Shown here in pieces: positions 18,802 through 30,442 of a stretch of DNA of 64,000 nt. Numbering within the stretch: the first letter of the stretch is position 1; each line of letters begins with the position of its first letter. Origin of the DNA: Undaria pinnatifida (lineage: Eukaryota; Sar; Phaeophyceae; Laminariales; Alariaceae); the NCBI GenBank assembly GCA_012845835.1, contig JABAKD010000008.1, positions 14,135,501 through 14,199,500 on the forward strand, given 5' to 3'. The notes under the pieces are model-generated. The model was given only the letters and a program-made list of their open reading frames with translations. It was not told the origin of the DNA and did not search any database. The position numbers were made by a program, and so were the translations under genes.

Positions 18802-20388
18802 CATGCGAATAAGAACAATTAGTGCTGAATCGTTGACTGGCACGGTGCCCATCAAATGCGCCGGAAACCACCGGCGAAATCACACCCCGCCGACGCCATC
18901 GTCTTCTGCGCACGTCTAGTATCCAATCTCTCCAGAAGAAGGTATACGAACGGAGCGGGTTTCAGAGTAACCCTCTTAAGAGACCCGAACATCTCGATTC
19001 TCGCTTTTGTGCGTGTACTAGTTAACCGATTTTCGGAAAAGCTGTAGTTTTAAGTCTTCAACGCTCACGTAATAACGACTACTACTATAGATCGCGCGCA
19101 CAATATGCTCTGTATCTAGATGTTCATAGCAACCCTCCCGCCGAGACCCATCCCCACCAGGGGGCGATTTTTTTTACGCCTTGAATCAAGGTTAGACGTT
19201 CTCATTCTAGAAGCGGTTGTCAAGGCTTCATTGAAGCGTTGCGCGGCAGGGCCCGACGCACGGCGCGCGCGCACACAGCCAAGCAAAGCACGACCACGCA
19301 TGCTTCCGGCCCCTACAGCAGACACACGCCCCTAGACCCTTTCATGTATTTTCTTGTGCAGCTGGAAACCGTCCTCCCCCAAAAGTGTCAGCTGTACACA
19401 CATGTATGTGTACCATTTACCGCGTGTCGAAGATATGTGTTCTCTCAGTTTGCCGCGTGTGGGAAGATATGGACGCGGAGTCCAATCGAACAAAAAAAAC
19501 TCCTGCACGTATACTGCTTTGTGTCCTGCCAAAAACTCAGCTGTGGCCAGGCTTGTCCGAGGGAGGTTGTCGGCTTTCGTCATACGGAGTGGAAGGCGTT
19601 ACCCAGAACTACTGCTCTTGTAGTGTGTCCCCTCCCTAGCTAAGACATGGGTGCAGTTACAAAGGGAATATGACACATTTTTTATTAATATTTAGCTTCG
19701 TCTGGTAACCGACAATTGCAAAATTGGATACGGCGGAACGTACAGAGAGTATACACATACATGTGATGTACTCATTCTGGTCCGTCTTTTCAGCGTTTTG
19801 CTTCAACAACGAGCTCGCGAGAGATATTGCTCAAGCCCATTCGTCAAAACCAAACGCCGCGGTACTACAGGAAAAAATTGTCCGCGTGAACACGCACGCA
19901 TACCATAGAGCTTGTTATGATTCGCAGCACAACTACTAGATACACCTCATAGAACCACAGCGCAACATCTATCGGTACGGAAAAAAAATGGGCAGTAGTG
20001 TGCGATGACCGCCAGCAAAAAATACTCCCTCGTCGAGCGCTTACTGTTCACAGACAAGAGACGCAATTTTTTGCTAGAGATGTACACGATGGCACACGTA
20101 AAATACTACATTTTAGGTGTTTTCTAGTTCTTACGAGTCGGCCTTATACAGTCGGCTCTGATGCCCCCAACTCATTTTTCCATCTTGGCACATGTAATAG
20201 TAATAGTAATAGTTTTAGAAGGATAAAATAAGCGGCACACTCGAAGAAACTCAACAGATTCGGGAAATATTACGGCTGGTAGTGCACATTGGGTTCTTAG
20301 AGTTGAATTGGGGGTATCTCGTGAGATCCCCCGTGTGGTTCTCCCGAGTTGCAAGATTGGAAAACATATTTGAATGCCTAAAACCACA
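18802..20388. other. Gene-poor stretch, unit 1
   Basis: Contains several overlapping short frames around 19239-19643 whose boundaries change between units through indels. No convincing gene is seen. The counterpart in unit 2 is 42247-43843. Confidence 0.45.
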
Positions 20389-20493
20389 CCTACCTAACCA
20401 CCGACCCCTAACCCTACCCTACCCCGACCAACCCTACCTACCCTACCCTATCCTACCCCACCCAATCTTACCCTACCTTACCCTACCTTACCC
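20389..20493 (+). repeat. Degenerate telomere-like tract, unit 1
   Basis: A 105-bp C-rich strand made of CCCTAA, CCCTA, CCCTACC and CCTTACC steps. It resembles an interstitial, decayed (TTAGGG)n-type telomere repeat, here reading C-rich on the plus strand. It could alternatively be a simple CCTAC/CCTTA minisatellite. Confidence 0.55.
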
Positions 20494-21164
20494 ATAGGGG
20501 GTTCGTCGGGGAAATCCCGGCCGACACAACTACATGTATAGAAGTATATTACGAGATCGAAGGTCGGCTATCATATAAAAAAATACTAAAAAAACCTGGC
20601 ACGTTGTGGCGATCGCGACTATTGCTTGTTATCTCCTATTATAGAACTATGACACGACGATAAATACATAGGGCAAGCGCTTTTCGTGCTGGATGTCGTT
20701 GGGTAAATACATCGGTTGCAACATATGGTATACGAAAACCAACACACCGAGCACGAAGCGCACACACAATGCATGTCGGTTTGGCTAGGATGACGCGAGT
20801 AGACTCTGTTTTGGACTTGGGTCAACGAGCGATGCCAAAGGCTGGCCTCAAGGAGGCGACAAAATCAAAGGCTAGAGACGTAGCGGGGCGGTGGAGGAGG
20901 GCGGGTGATCCGCTACCACCCTGGAACTGAGTCAAGTCAAGGTGCATCTACTGTGGGGCACTCAACAGAGGAGAAGGTTAAACGAGAAAAAGAAGACAAA
21001 CCACAAAAAGCGAGTGGGACGCACGACTACTAAGTGTCATCCACACAAAACGACCAAACCTCATACACAGAATCTACTTCCTGCTGCACCATAACATGGA
21101 AGGTAGAGAGCTGCGATAAACTGCTCGATCTTCCTCCACCATGATACCGCAGCCGATCACCTAG
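20494..21164. other. Gene-free stretch, unit 1
   Basis: No supported gene or RNA; a short minus-strand frame at 20619-20825 has no recognisable features. Counterpart 43934-44602. Confidence 0.45.
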
Positions 21165-21186
21165 GTGTCGGGGTGAAAACTTTTTG

Positions 21187-21270
21187 ACTTTTCCTCTTCA
21201 AGAGGGTGGTGGGTAAACCCACCGAGTGTTTTTTGTTGTTGTTGCAGACTTCGAGTGCGAAGCCCACGTC
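21187..21270 (-). repeat. Conserved block in the gene B flank (unit 1)
   Basis: Inverted counterpart of 3741-3818. The GGTGGGTAAACCCACC hairpin is perfect. The second hairpin has changed bases on one side only (ACTTCGAGTGCGAAG) and still pairs as TTCG/CGAA. Confidence 0.6.
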
Positions 21271-22348
21271 TTTTTTTTCTTCTTCCGCCCGCCGTGACTG
21301 GCGCATCAAAAGACGCGCACAGGAAACAACGAACGGTAGAAAAGTAGAGCAAAAGCACAGCTCACAAAACGGCAACACAAGAGGATAGATATGCCCCGTG
21401 CTACACGTACTGCTTATAGAGCTCCATATACTAAACCAAACAATACACAACCAATCGCAAATCAAGCCAAGCGAAGGCTTTACGCCAAGCCAGGCCAGAC
21501 GCTCGATAGACGGCTGCTGCTGGGAACCACCTGCGCGACGGTATATACGACACTCCCACACCATCCCCCATCAAAAGTCTTCGGCGGCTGCCGATTTACC
21601 CAAGGACCCACCACAGCCCTTTCCATGCAGGCACCTCCCTCTGGAAACGGGCCAACACCAATGACACACGTCTCCCCAGGTATAGCAACTCCACGTCGTG
21701 TCATCAAACAATAGTCAACCGCTACGAATCCTCCATTCAGCATCCGATACCATCGCGGCCGACACGGTTATACCCCTTCCCGACACCCCATCCCACCCCC
21801 GAGAAAAAACTACACCGCAAAGCGTTACGAGGTTACAGCCGTCTGTTTCAGTGACCTTCCGCGGCTGCACAGCATTACACAGTTACGAACTACTGTCGTA
21901 CTACCTCCGTGAAAGCAGCTCGCAAGATAGGGTCGCCTGCATCCGACACTCACTAAAATCTCATTCAGCTTTGGCCGTCGCTGGCCTTGAGACATACTAC
22001 ACACCAAATATAACCGCCAAAACAAATCATACAAGCTGCATAAGCACAGAAGCCCACGAACGTACCAAAATCTACAGACTAAACTACTTGGTACGTTCTC
22101 TCTCTACCCCTCGTATCGGTTTTACCGAGGGAAGCTTCTGCACAAGTGCAAATAACAAAAAAATCATAGCATGCCAACGTCGAGCACACTTGGTACTTGG
22201 CAACTCTAGTACCTGGTAGTAGTTAGAGCAACACCAACCGCCACATCATCTCCATCGTATACCCAACTCTGTCTGCTCTCAACCTGCCAAACAGCACAGC
22301 AAAGCACATACCGGAAACGATGGTGTTGAGGGTGAATACGTGCCATCG
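21271..22348. other. Downstream flank of gene B, no gene seen (unit 1)
   Basis: Inverted, diverged counterpart of the gene A flank. A 107-codon ATG frame at 21391-21714 is open here but broken in the next unit (44839 region) and has no counterpart in the gene A arm, so it is not called. The counterpart of this flank is 44711-45786. Confidence 0.5.
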
Positions 22349-23760
22349 TCAGTATGCCTCCAACTCCGGCTGGTGGAACAGTCTGTGGAAATGTCCCCGA
22401 GGCGGTCCGCGCGGTGGTCCCCGGGGACGACCTGGAGACCTCCCCTCCCCACCTCCTCCGTGGCGAGGAGGACCGCGGTGTTGAGGGCCCCCGTGAGCAT
22501 GGGGCGGGCCATGGGGAGGGCCTCGAGGCCGACCCATCCCTCCTCCGTGGCGACGAGGACCATGCTGCCAACGCCCACCACCTCGTGCGTTGCGCAGATG
22601 TTCGCCTGCCCTTCCCTCTCCCTCGCTTTGAAAGCCGCCAGCGTGGTGCCCATGCCCGCGTCCGTTCCCCGGTCCGTGGTGGAGGGGGTGTCCTTGTCTG
22701 TGTCCGTGCTTGCCGCCACCAGGGGGACCACGTTCACGGCACAACGGTGGGCATGCTGTGGTGGCCGGGCCCGAGAGGCCCTTGGAGAGGTCCTCCGTGG
22801 TGACGAGGACCGCGCTGTTCAGGGCCTGCGTGCGGACCTAGGCACGACATGCCTCCCCCGTCGCCCTGTTCCCCGCGGTGCAAGGGGTGGCAACCGGCTC
22901 CGTGGAAGGGGCGACGAGGAGGGCCATGGGAAGGGCCGCGAGGCCGTCCCACGCCGCTCTTACAGGGCCCACCAGCACGAAGGTGCTGACCCAGGGCCAG
23001 TACCACCCCCTCTCCTGCCAGGCATGGCATGGATTGCCTCGCGTTTGACTAGCCCGAGCTTTACCAGGCGGTGCGGGCTCACACCGAGCGCGCGCAGCAG
23101 GGGCCTAGTCTCACAGGGAAGGAGGTCGATGCCGCCGGCAACAAGGGCGGCGTGAATGGGACGCTTTTTCTTGCCGGCCTTGAGGCCCTCGACAGCCTCC
23201 TTCGCATCATCGACCTCGTTGTCGCCGATGTTGAGGTTGATGTTATCGATGCTGTCGCCGTCGTCGTCGCGAGCACTGCAAGAGACCTCCTCGTCTTCAT
23301 CCTTGGTGTCCTCTGAGCTGCTGTAGTTGTTGGTGATGACTTCGTCGCCGCTCGGGTCCATCAGCGCACCAGAATCAGCCTCGCACAGCGCCTTCTGGCC
23401 CTCATCAGAGCTGCCACCAGCCAAGACCAGAGGAGAAGAGTTGTCTTTCAGAAGCCTCCGAGGTGCTAGCCCCTGCGCCACGAGGCGACGAGGACGAAGG
23501 CCCAGCAGGGTCACGGTCTTCTCGAGCTTCAGCGCTGACATGGACGGCACGCCGTGGTACTCGCGGAGGTTGCGGGCTGCCACCTTGAACAGAGCGCTGG
23601 ACGTTCCGGGCTGCTGCTGCTGCTGTGCAGGCGTGCTCGGAACAGCTTCCGCAAGGGGGAAGCCGCTGCCGCTGTGGTCAAAGCTGTAGCTCATCGTGTT
23701 GTCGTTGCTGTTGTCGTTGTTGTTCATCGTGTTGTTGTCGTTGTTGTTGTTGTTCATCAT
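22349..23760 (-). CDS. Gene B, complete copy spanning units 1 and 2; His/Gly-rich protein of about 470 residues with frame breaks
   Basis: I do not recognise the family. The product has a Met/Asn/Asp-repeat start (residues 1-23), a short Gln tract (46-50), a first Arg/Leu-rich motif (about 70-104), an acidic linker (about 135-190), a second copy of the motif (about 201-243) and a His/Gly/Pro/Arg-rich tail ending in the same Leu-Glu-Ala-Tyr as gene A. Over 51 residues (56-106) it differs from gene A at only three positions, which is good evidence of protein-level conservation. The span is 1412 bases, not a multiple of three; the frame breaks in the tail near 22700-22745 and 22985-23030. The other copy has different homopolymer lengths at the same places, so sequencing error is the likeliest cause. 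Transcription is divergent from gene A, from a spacer with a heat-shock element. Shorter than A because its tail has fewer His-Gly-Pro-Pro repeats. Confidence 0.75.
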
Positions 23761-24081
23761 GTTTTGTGAGAGGGTGGGGTGGGGCTTCGGTGTTTTCGTC
23801 GACGGGACTGCTATGCGAGCATCGTTCCGCAGATCCGTGATTCTGACAAAAATCGGGAACTCGAGAACCGCTCTTGGAATTCCGCTTCTCGGCTGTTCTT
23901 TGGAAAGTTCCAGAATGTTCCAGGAGATTCTATTTGTTTTCTCTTGTTTCGCTGCTAGAATCTCTAGAATCACCAAATCGCCAATCTGCGGAACGGTACT
24001 GGCACAGTCTCGCCCACAGCCTAAATAAAGAATAAAGCCAAGCACCAAGCACCAACCCCACCCCTACCTTCTCACAAAAAC
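23761..24081. promoter_or_regulatory. Divergent promoter region shared by genes B and A, copy 2
   Basis: Same spacer as 337-666, here 321 bp because of the missing six bases and homopolymer changes. The mirrored GTTCCGCAGAT motifs, the heat-shock element and the AT-rich box before gene A are all preserved. Confidence 0.8.
23903..23930. promoter_or_regulatory. Heat-shock element, copy 2
   Basis: Same six-unit element: GAA 23903, TTC 23908, GAA 23913, TTC 23918, imperfect GGA 23923, TTC 23928. No base differs from copy 1 in the element. Confidence 0.85.
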
Positions 24082-25986
24082 ATGATGAACAACAAAATGA
24101 ACAACAGCACGATGAACAACAACACGATGAACAACAACACGATGAACAACAACACGATGAACGACAACGAGAGCACGATGAGCGACACCTTCGACAACAC
24201 CGGCAGGGCTTACCCATTGCGGAAGCTGTTTCGAGCACGCCTGCACAGCAGCAGCAGCAGCAACACGGAACGTCCAGCGCTCTTTTCAAAGTGGCAGCCC
24301 GCAACCTTCGCGAGTACCATGGCGTGCCGTCCATGACAGCGCTGAAGCTCGAGAAGACCGTGGCCCTGCTGGACCTTCGTCCTCGCCGCCTCGTGGCGCA
24401 GGGGCTAGCACCGCGGAGGCTTCTGAATGACAGCTTTTCTCCTCTGGTCTTGGCTGGTGACAGCTCGGGTGAGGGCCAGGAGGCGCTGTGCGAGGCTGAA
24501 ACTGGCGCGCTGATGCGCGGCAGCGGCGACAACCCGTTCAACAGCAGCTCGGAGGACATCGAGGAGGAGGAGGAGGAGGAGGAGGAGGAGGAGGAGGAGG
24601 CCTCGAACAGCACGTACGACGACAACGGCGCCAGCATCGACAACATCGACAACATCGGCCCGGGCGTCGTCCAGGGCGTGGAGGCCGACGGCAATAGCGC
24701 TGGCGACAAACAGCGTCCCATTCACGCCGCCCTGGTTGCTGGCGGCATCAACCTCCACCCTCGGGAGACTAGGCCCCTGCTGCGCGCGCTCGGTTGTGAG
24801 CCCTCACCGCCTGATAAAGCTCGGGCTCGTCAAACGCGAGGCCATCAGCGCCACGGCTGGCAGGAGAGAGGGTGGCCCTGGCTCTGGCCAACGTCTTCGT
24901 GCTGGTGGGCCCGGTATGAGGGGTGTGGCAGGGCCTCGCGGCCCTCCGCATGGTCCGCCCCATGTCCACCGCTTCTGTGGGCGTTCGGCTGCGGCGGTCT
25001 GTCGAGGCCCGTGCACGGCCCTCCTCGTCGTCCCTTCCACGGAAGCGGCCACCACCTCATGCGCCGGGGGGAGGAGAGCGGAGAAGAGAGCGTGTCCGTG
25101 CCTCATGGTCCGCACGGAGGCCCTGGACACCGCGGTCCTCGTCACCACGCAGGTCGTCTCCAAGGACCGCCTCTCGGGTCTGGTCACCACGGCATGACTA
25201 CCGTTGGCCGTCGCGGCCCCCCTGGTGGCGACAAGCACGGACACGGACACAGACGCCCCCCCCACCACGGACAAGGACATGGACATGGGCGCTACTGTGA
25301 CGGAGGCTTTCACAACGAGAGAGAGGGAGGGGGAGGCGATGGTCTACCCGGCGAGGCAGCTCGTGGGCCCGGGAAACGTGGTCCTCCTCGCTACAGAAGA
25401 TGGATGGGAAGGTCTCACAGCCCCCCCCATGGCCCGCCCCGTGGCCACCACAACTGTGGACCTTGGTCTGGCAACGGTGCGTCGGGGCCCATGCACGGCC
25501 CTCCGATGGACGGCCCCTCCCATGCACGGCCCTCCCATGCACGGCCCCTCCCATGCACGGCCCTCCCGTGCACGGCCCTCCCCGTCGTCCCTTCCACGGA
25601 CCTGGCCACACGGCATACACCCGAGGGAGGAGAGCGAGGAAGAGGGGATGTCGGGGGCTATGGATCCGCACGAAGGCCCTGGACACCACCGCGGTCTTCG
25701 TCAACACGGAGGAGGAAGGGGTAGGTCTCGCGGTCGTCCCCATGCACCGGTCCACGGACCGTTCCACGGAATGTTCCACGAAGGTGTTTCTGGCGCGCCG
25801 CCCGGCATGATGGCGCCGTACACGAGGGGTGACGGCATGAAGCAGCGTGGTGGCAGGCACGGAGGAGGCACGGGGTTTTGCGGTGGAGGTTGCGGTGGTG
25901 GCGGTGATGTGCAGCACAGGAGGAGGGCGCATCTGGCCCACTTCCACGGCGTTGGTCACCAGCCGCAGCTTCTGGAGGCTTACTAA
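24082..25986 (+). CDS. Gene A, copy 2 (several single-base frame breaks)
   Basis: Same gene as 667-2568, 1905 bases from ATG to stop. One base is missing near 24206, so the frame leaves the protein soon after the start. An extra T lies near 24794, a G is missing near 24989 and extra Cs lie in the repeated His-Gly-Pro-Pro coding block near 25516 and 25547. A missing C is likely near 25609. The GAG tract codes for 13 Glu, against 12 in copy 1. Because copy 1 is open at every one of these sites, I read the breaks as consensus errors. A genuinely decayed repeat copy cannot be excluded. Confidence 0.7.
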
Positions 25987-27157
25987 GCGAGGCATGTTCA
26001 AGTCAAGATCATCGTTTCCGGTATTTGGTTTGCTGTGCTGTTTGACAGGTTGAGAACAGGCAGAATTGATACACGATGGAGATGATGTGGTGGTTGGTGT
26101 TGCTCTAACTCTACTGAGCTGCTGTAGAGTCGCCAAGTACCAGAGCCTGACGTTGGCATGCTATGGTTTTTTGTTATTTGCACTTGTGCAGAAGCTTCCC
26201 TCGGTAAAACCGATACGAGGGGTAGAGAACGTACCCAGTAATTTAGTCTGCAGTTTCGGTACGTTCGCGGGCTTCTGTTCTTATGCAGCTTTTTTGTTTC
26301 TATGTTTCATGTCTGGTGTACCTGTAGTACTGGTACATTATACTGGTACACGGTAACATGTATCTGAAGGACAGCTTCGACAGAGCTTCTGCGAGTTGCT
26401 TCCACGCAGTGGTCGTACAACAGCAGTGACTCGGTGCTGTTTGGTTTTTGTCGGGGTTTGTGACGCGGTGGGAGGGGGCAGGATTGTGTCAGTTCGACGA
26501 CTTGCTTCCACGCAATGGTAGTACTCATTGTCGATCACTGCTGTGCAGCTGCTCAACGTCACCATTAACAGGACAGGCTGTAACCTTGTTACATGCTTGT
26601 GAAGCCGTGCTGTTTGGTTCAGTGGGACGGGTCGGGAAGGGGTATGATAGTGTCGACTGCGATGACGTTGGAAGCCGGTCGGAGGATTCCTAGCTAGGGA
26701 TTGTGGTGTTTTCGTGACCCTCTTGCGTATCCCGTTTGATACGTCGGTGGAGTCTCGTGGAGTTTCTCTGCCTTGGGGGCATGCTTCCTTGTTCACGTTT
26801 GATTGCAAAGGGGATAGTCCTGGCACGCGATGGTCGGACGGGTGCTTAGATAATCGGGTCGCTGCGGAGAGTTTGGCGGTGGGATGGATGGTGTGGGATT
26901 TCCGTATGTATCGTCACACGGATGCGTGGTGGTTTCCAGCAGCAGCCGCGCGCGGCTTGGGAGTCTGGCGACGTTTGCGATTAGTTGTGGGTTATTTGGT
27001 TTGATGTATAGAGCTCTGTAAGCAGTGACGTGTGGCGCTGGGCGTATCTATCCCCTGCGTCACCGTTTTGTATACTGCGGCTTTTCTCTATGTTGTACCT
27101 TACGTTTGTCTGTGCGACTTTGATGCAGTAGACATGGCGAGGGGAATAAAAAAAAAA
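25987..27157. other. Downstream flank of gene A, no gene seen (unit 2)
   Basis: Copy of 2569-3740, with the same features and no supported gene. Confidence 0.5.
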
Positions 27158-27235
27158 ACTGTGGGCTTCGATCTCGAAGTCTGCCAAAAAAAAACACTCG
27201 GTGGGTTTACCCACCACCCTCTTGAAAAAGAAAAG
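27158..27235 (+). repeat. Conserved block in the gene A flank (unit 2)
   Basis: Copy of 3741-3818, both hairpins intact. Confidence 0.6.
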
Positions 27236-27371
27236 TTTCAATTCTTTTACACCGACTAAACCAGCAACCTTATACATATGTGGCAGGGATGGGTTTGCAC
27301 CGGAGTGAAAATTATGAAAATGTCGACCGGGGTGTGGACCTTGATCATCGGCAGTAATCTGAAACCATAGA

Positions 27372-27400
27372 AAAGGGGACGCCCTGCTGGCGTCCCCTTT
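27372..27400. other. Perfect 12-bp hairpin, unit 2
   Basis: Identical to the hairpin at 3956-3984. Confidence 0.75.
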
Positions 27401-29697
27401 GCCGGAAAGCCTCCTGATGTGACTTCGAGAATGCGTAGGGTAGGTCAGCTCCGTGGTTCCGTGGATGCGATCGATGCCCCACAGCTACACGACAAGTCCA
27501 AGGAGGTGACACTACAAGAACAGAAGATACCGGCAGACAGCAGCTGTCGCTGCCCGGGCGACATCTCTTTGGACCCTCCTTGGCGACGGACTCGTTGTGG
27601 CGTGCTGGAAGACGGGCATGAGAGGTTGGCGTGAGGGCAGGCCTCGAAGGCCGGAGGGCGATGCTACGTTCCGAAGGAGCGAAGGGGCTCTCGTCTGCCG
27701 GCGCTCCCAGCGCTAGCGCCTACAGGGCTGTAGCTCCCCACCGCCCCCCCTGACTACCCAGCCAGCAGTCTAGGCCATACGGACAGCCGAGCGGAGAGCC
27801 AGGAAGATGTGGAGCTCCAGCAACCTGCCGACGGGAAGCCAGCGACGGGTGAGCTGAAAATTGATTTTCTTTCGAGTGCTTAGCTTTGACATGATACCTG
27901 CTGTTCTTGTGTGTTTCGACATGATGACTTTCTCTCGTGGTTGGCTGTCGATGCCGCCTGTGCCAAGTCATCTACCTTAGTCTACCCGCCACGAGAGGCG
28001 AGAACAAGCCCGTGTAGCCTATCCCACTACGAAGACGCGCCTACGGGTGAAGCGTGGCGGGCGTGCCAGGACCATCCCTGCAACCCTTTTGCGATCTCAT
28101 GCCACCTCATACCATCGCACTGAGGCCTCGTTTTATCCCAGGCTATATACGAGTTAACCTACAGCAGTACGTCGCATGTTGCAACGGTGTCAAGCCTAAG
28201 GAAGATCGAGCTGTTGTTCATAACTCTATACTCGTATACCTTCCGTTATGATGGACCCGGTCGTAGTCTGTGAGTTTCCACCTTTCAGCGTGGATAGCAC
28301 TTTGTAGTTGTGCCGCATATATCATGGTATTTTTCGCGTTTGTTTAGACTATGGTTTTATCCTTCAACCCCATCGTCTCTAGAAATTTGCCCGAATTTCG
28401 CCTGCACTCTCCTCTGCGGTATGAGATCACCCGCGCACCTCCCCGTCGCCGCTACGGCACAAGCCTTGACTTTTTCGCGTCCTGCGGTATCATAGGCATT
28501 TTGCCATCGCTCGTGGATCCCGGTCGACAATAACAGTGCTTACTCCCGTCACCCGTCACCCTATCTAGCCGAAACGACGTCATGTCTTGGTGCTCCACTC
28601 CCGTCACGCGCTCTCTGTACGGGTGTGTTGTTCTGTAGCATCTGCGTTTTTTTCTTTTGGTGAACGGACTCGTGCAATCATTCTCCATCTTGTTCTTGAA
28701 ACGAAACGCCGAGAAAGAGGCAAGCTGAACGCCGTACATGTGTGCTCTCGGTAGTATACGTATAGTCTTTATTGAACTGCCGGCTGGCCAGCAAAATCGT
28801 ACCTGGTATGATATGTTCGGTGCAAGGTACTGGAACACAAACAATATGTATGAGTGACGAAACAATTGCTCGCCTGCTGTAACATTATTTTAAGTGACAC
28901 CTACCTGGTGGGAGTTTCCGAACCTGATCAGATCACCAGGGGCGCTTGCCTTGCCTTGCGTTTAGTTTAACCCCTTTAGAGTCCCCCTAAAAATCCCTCT
29001 CTATATACTAAAACCAAGTGAATTTGTCCCCAAAACGGGTTTCCAGTTGTTCAGGCGTTAATTTACGTACTCTTTTCAAGGTTGGGTGTCGGTATGCTAT
29101 TTTCTCTCGACACTTTCTCAGTTTGGTGGGCTCCTTTTTTCTTCCCTTGTCATTGTCAAGACGCCAAAAAAAAAAGTGTTGAGCATGTGAAAGGCGGGGG
29201 GGTCGCATATTTCAACTATTTGGTGTTTGTATCCCCTCGCGATGCATTGTATGATAGAGGTGTATCTGGTATCATTTTTTGTAGGGCTTGGCGCTGGCTC
29301 AGTATGTACTGGGAGTAGATTATCATCTACTGATTGACCCGACCAGTATATTTGCCAGTAGTTTTTTATTTGGTGTACGTCAAATAAATAAGCCCATATT
29401 TTGTTAACTGTGCGGAAACCTACCCAATGCTGGCGAATTAGTTACAGTGCTTCTCCGACCCCATTCCTCCCGTCTCCCCCTCCCTCTCTGGGTGTTGCTC
29501 TCCTCTTTTTTTTAGACTTTATTTTTGTTGTTTTGGAAGATATCTGGTGTATGATACGGAGTTGCGGTGTATCCTTAGCTGCTCGCCTTTATGGCTATGT
29601 TGTCAGCTTGGCAAACTCTGTTTTCTTTCCTTCTTAATTTGTTGAGGCACTCTTAACCTTTTGTTTGGGGATAGTTTTTGTTTTTGTGTGCTGGCTG
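27401..29697. other. Gene-poor stretch, unit 2
   Basis: Copy of 3985-6280; nothing supported. Confidence 0.5.
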
Positions 29698-29849
29698 AAA
29701 GATCTCCGCCGCCGCCCCGGCTGTTGCTTCTTTTCACGCGTTCCTTCCTTCCGCCTGTTTCCTGTTTGTACCCTAAAAGATCTCCGCCAACTCCCGGCTG
29801 TTGAGATTCTTCACGCGTTCCTTCCTTCCACTTGTTTTCATGTTTGGAT
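29698..29849 (+). repeat. 77-bp tandem duplication, unit 2
   Basis: Copy of 6281-6432. Confidence 0.7.
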
Positions 29850-30442
29850 CTTTCTCTGCGTGGAGTATTTACCTGGTTACATGTACGAGTAGCTTTCCTT
29901 CGTTTTTTGTCTGATTTTTCGTTTTGTTTTCGTATTTTTGTTTGTGCTTTCCTGTGTTTTGCTTGTTGGTGAGAGCCTACTACCTACCCTGTTCCCCAAG
30001 GGTATAGGAGCGATGGTGGGGTAACACTAAATATTGAATATTAAATGTTAAATATGATACGTCAGAACGATTTACAATGCACCTGCGCGAATGGAATGCC
30101 AACAGCGTGAAGAACGTCACATCATCGCCACACGTCGCATGCATTTTTCTTGACTTTTCATTATAGTTTCTGTGTAAATGACCACAGCCACCTCCGGCAA
30201 ATGCAGTTTTGAGCCCCGATCGTGATGGGAAATGAAGGGAAAATGCGCATTTTGGGCCTCCGCCGGCGCCTCCAGCGGGGCCCCCTCACGAGCCGGAGGG
30301 CGCCTATTGGCCGAGCCTCGCTTCGCTCGAAGCTACTCGTTTCGCTCGACCAGTATACTGCTGCAATCCAGTATACTGGTTGTTTTTTACCACAGCATAA
30401 TCGATACTGACTGGGTCAGCAAGTGTCCAGCCCTAAACATTG
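29850..30442. other. Gene-free stretch, unit 2
   Basis: Copy of 6433-7025. Confidence 0.45.

Larger units (their letters stand above)
1..23424. repeat. Tandem unit, copy 1 (about 23.4 kb)
   Basis: The sequence that opens the window recurs in the same orientation at 23425 and 46863, and every landmark (genes A to D, minisatellites, MITE-like elements) recurs in the same order with offsets of about 23.42-23.46 kb. The phase of the unit is set by the window edge and has no biological meaning. This copy carries the longest open gene A frame. The join to copy 2 falls inside gene B and is seamless. Confidence 0.97.
21165..23760 (-). repeat. Left arm of the A/B inverted duplication, ending unit 1 and entering unit 2
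   Basis: Gene B plus about 1.18 kb downstream on its strand, the inverted counterpart of both 667-3840 and 24082-27255. Similarity fades outside about 21165, where a short shared stretch around the phrase CACCGAC/GTCGGGGTG is the last recognisable match. Confidence 0.8.
24082..27255 (+). repeat. Right arm of the A/B inverted duplication, unit 2
   Basis: Second copy of the gene A arm; structure as for 667-3840. Confidence 0.78.

Noticed and set aside
21391-21714. 107-codon ATG frame in the gene B flank
   Set aside because: Broken in the next unit and not preserved in the inverted gene A flank.
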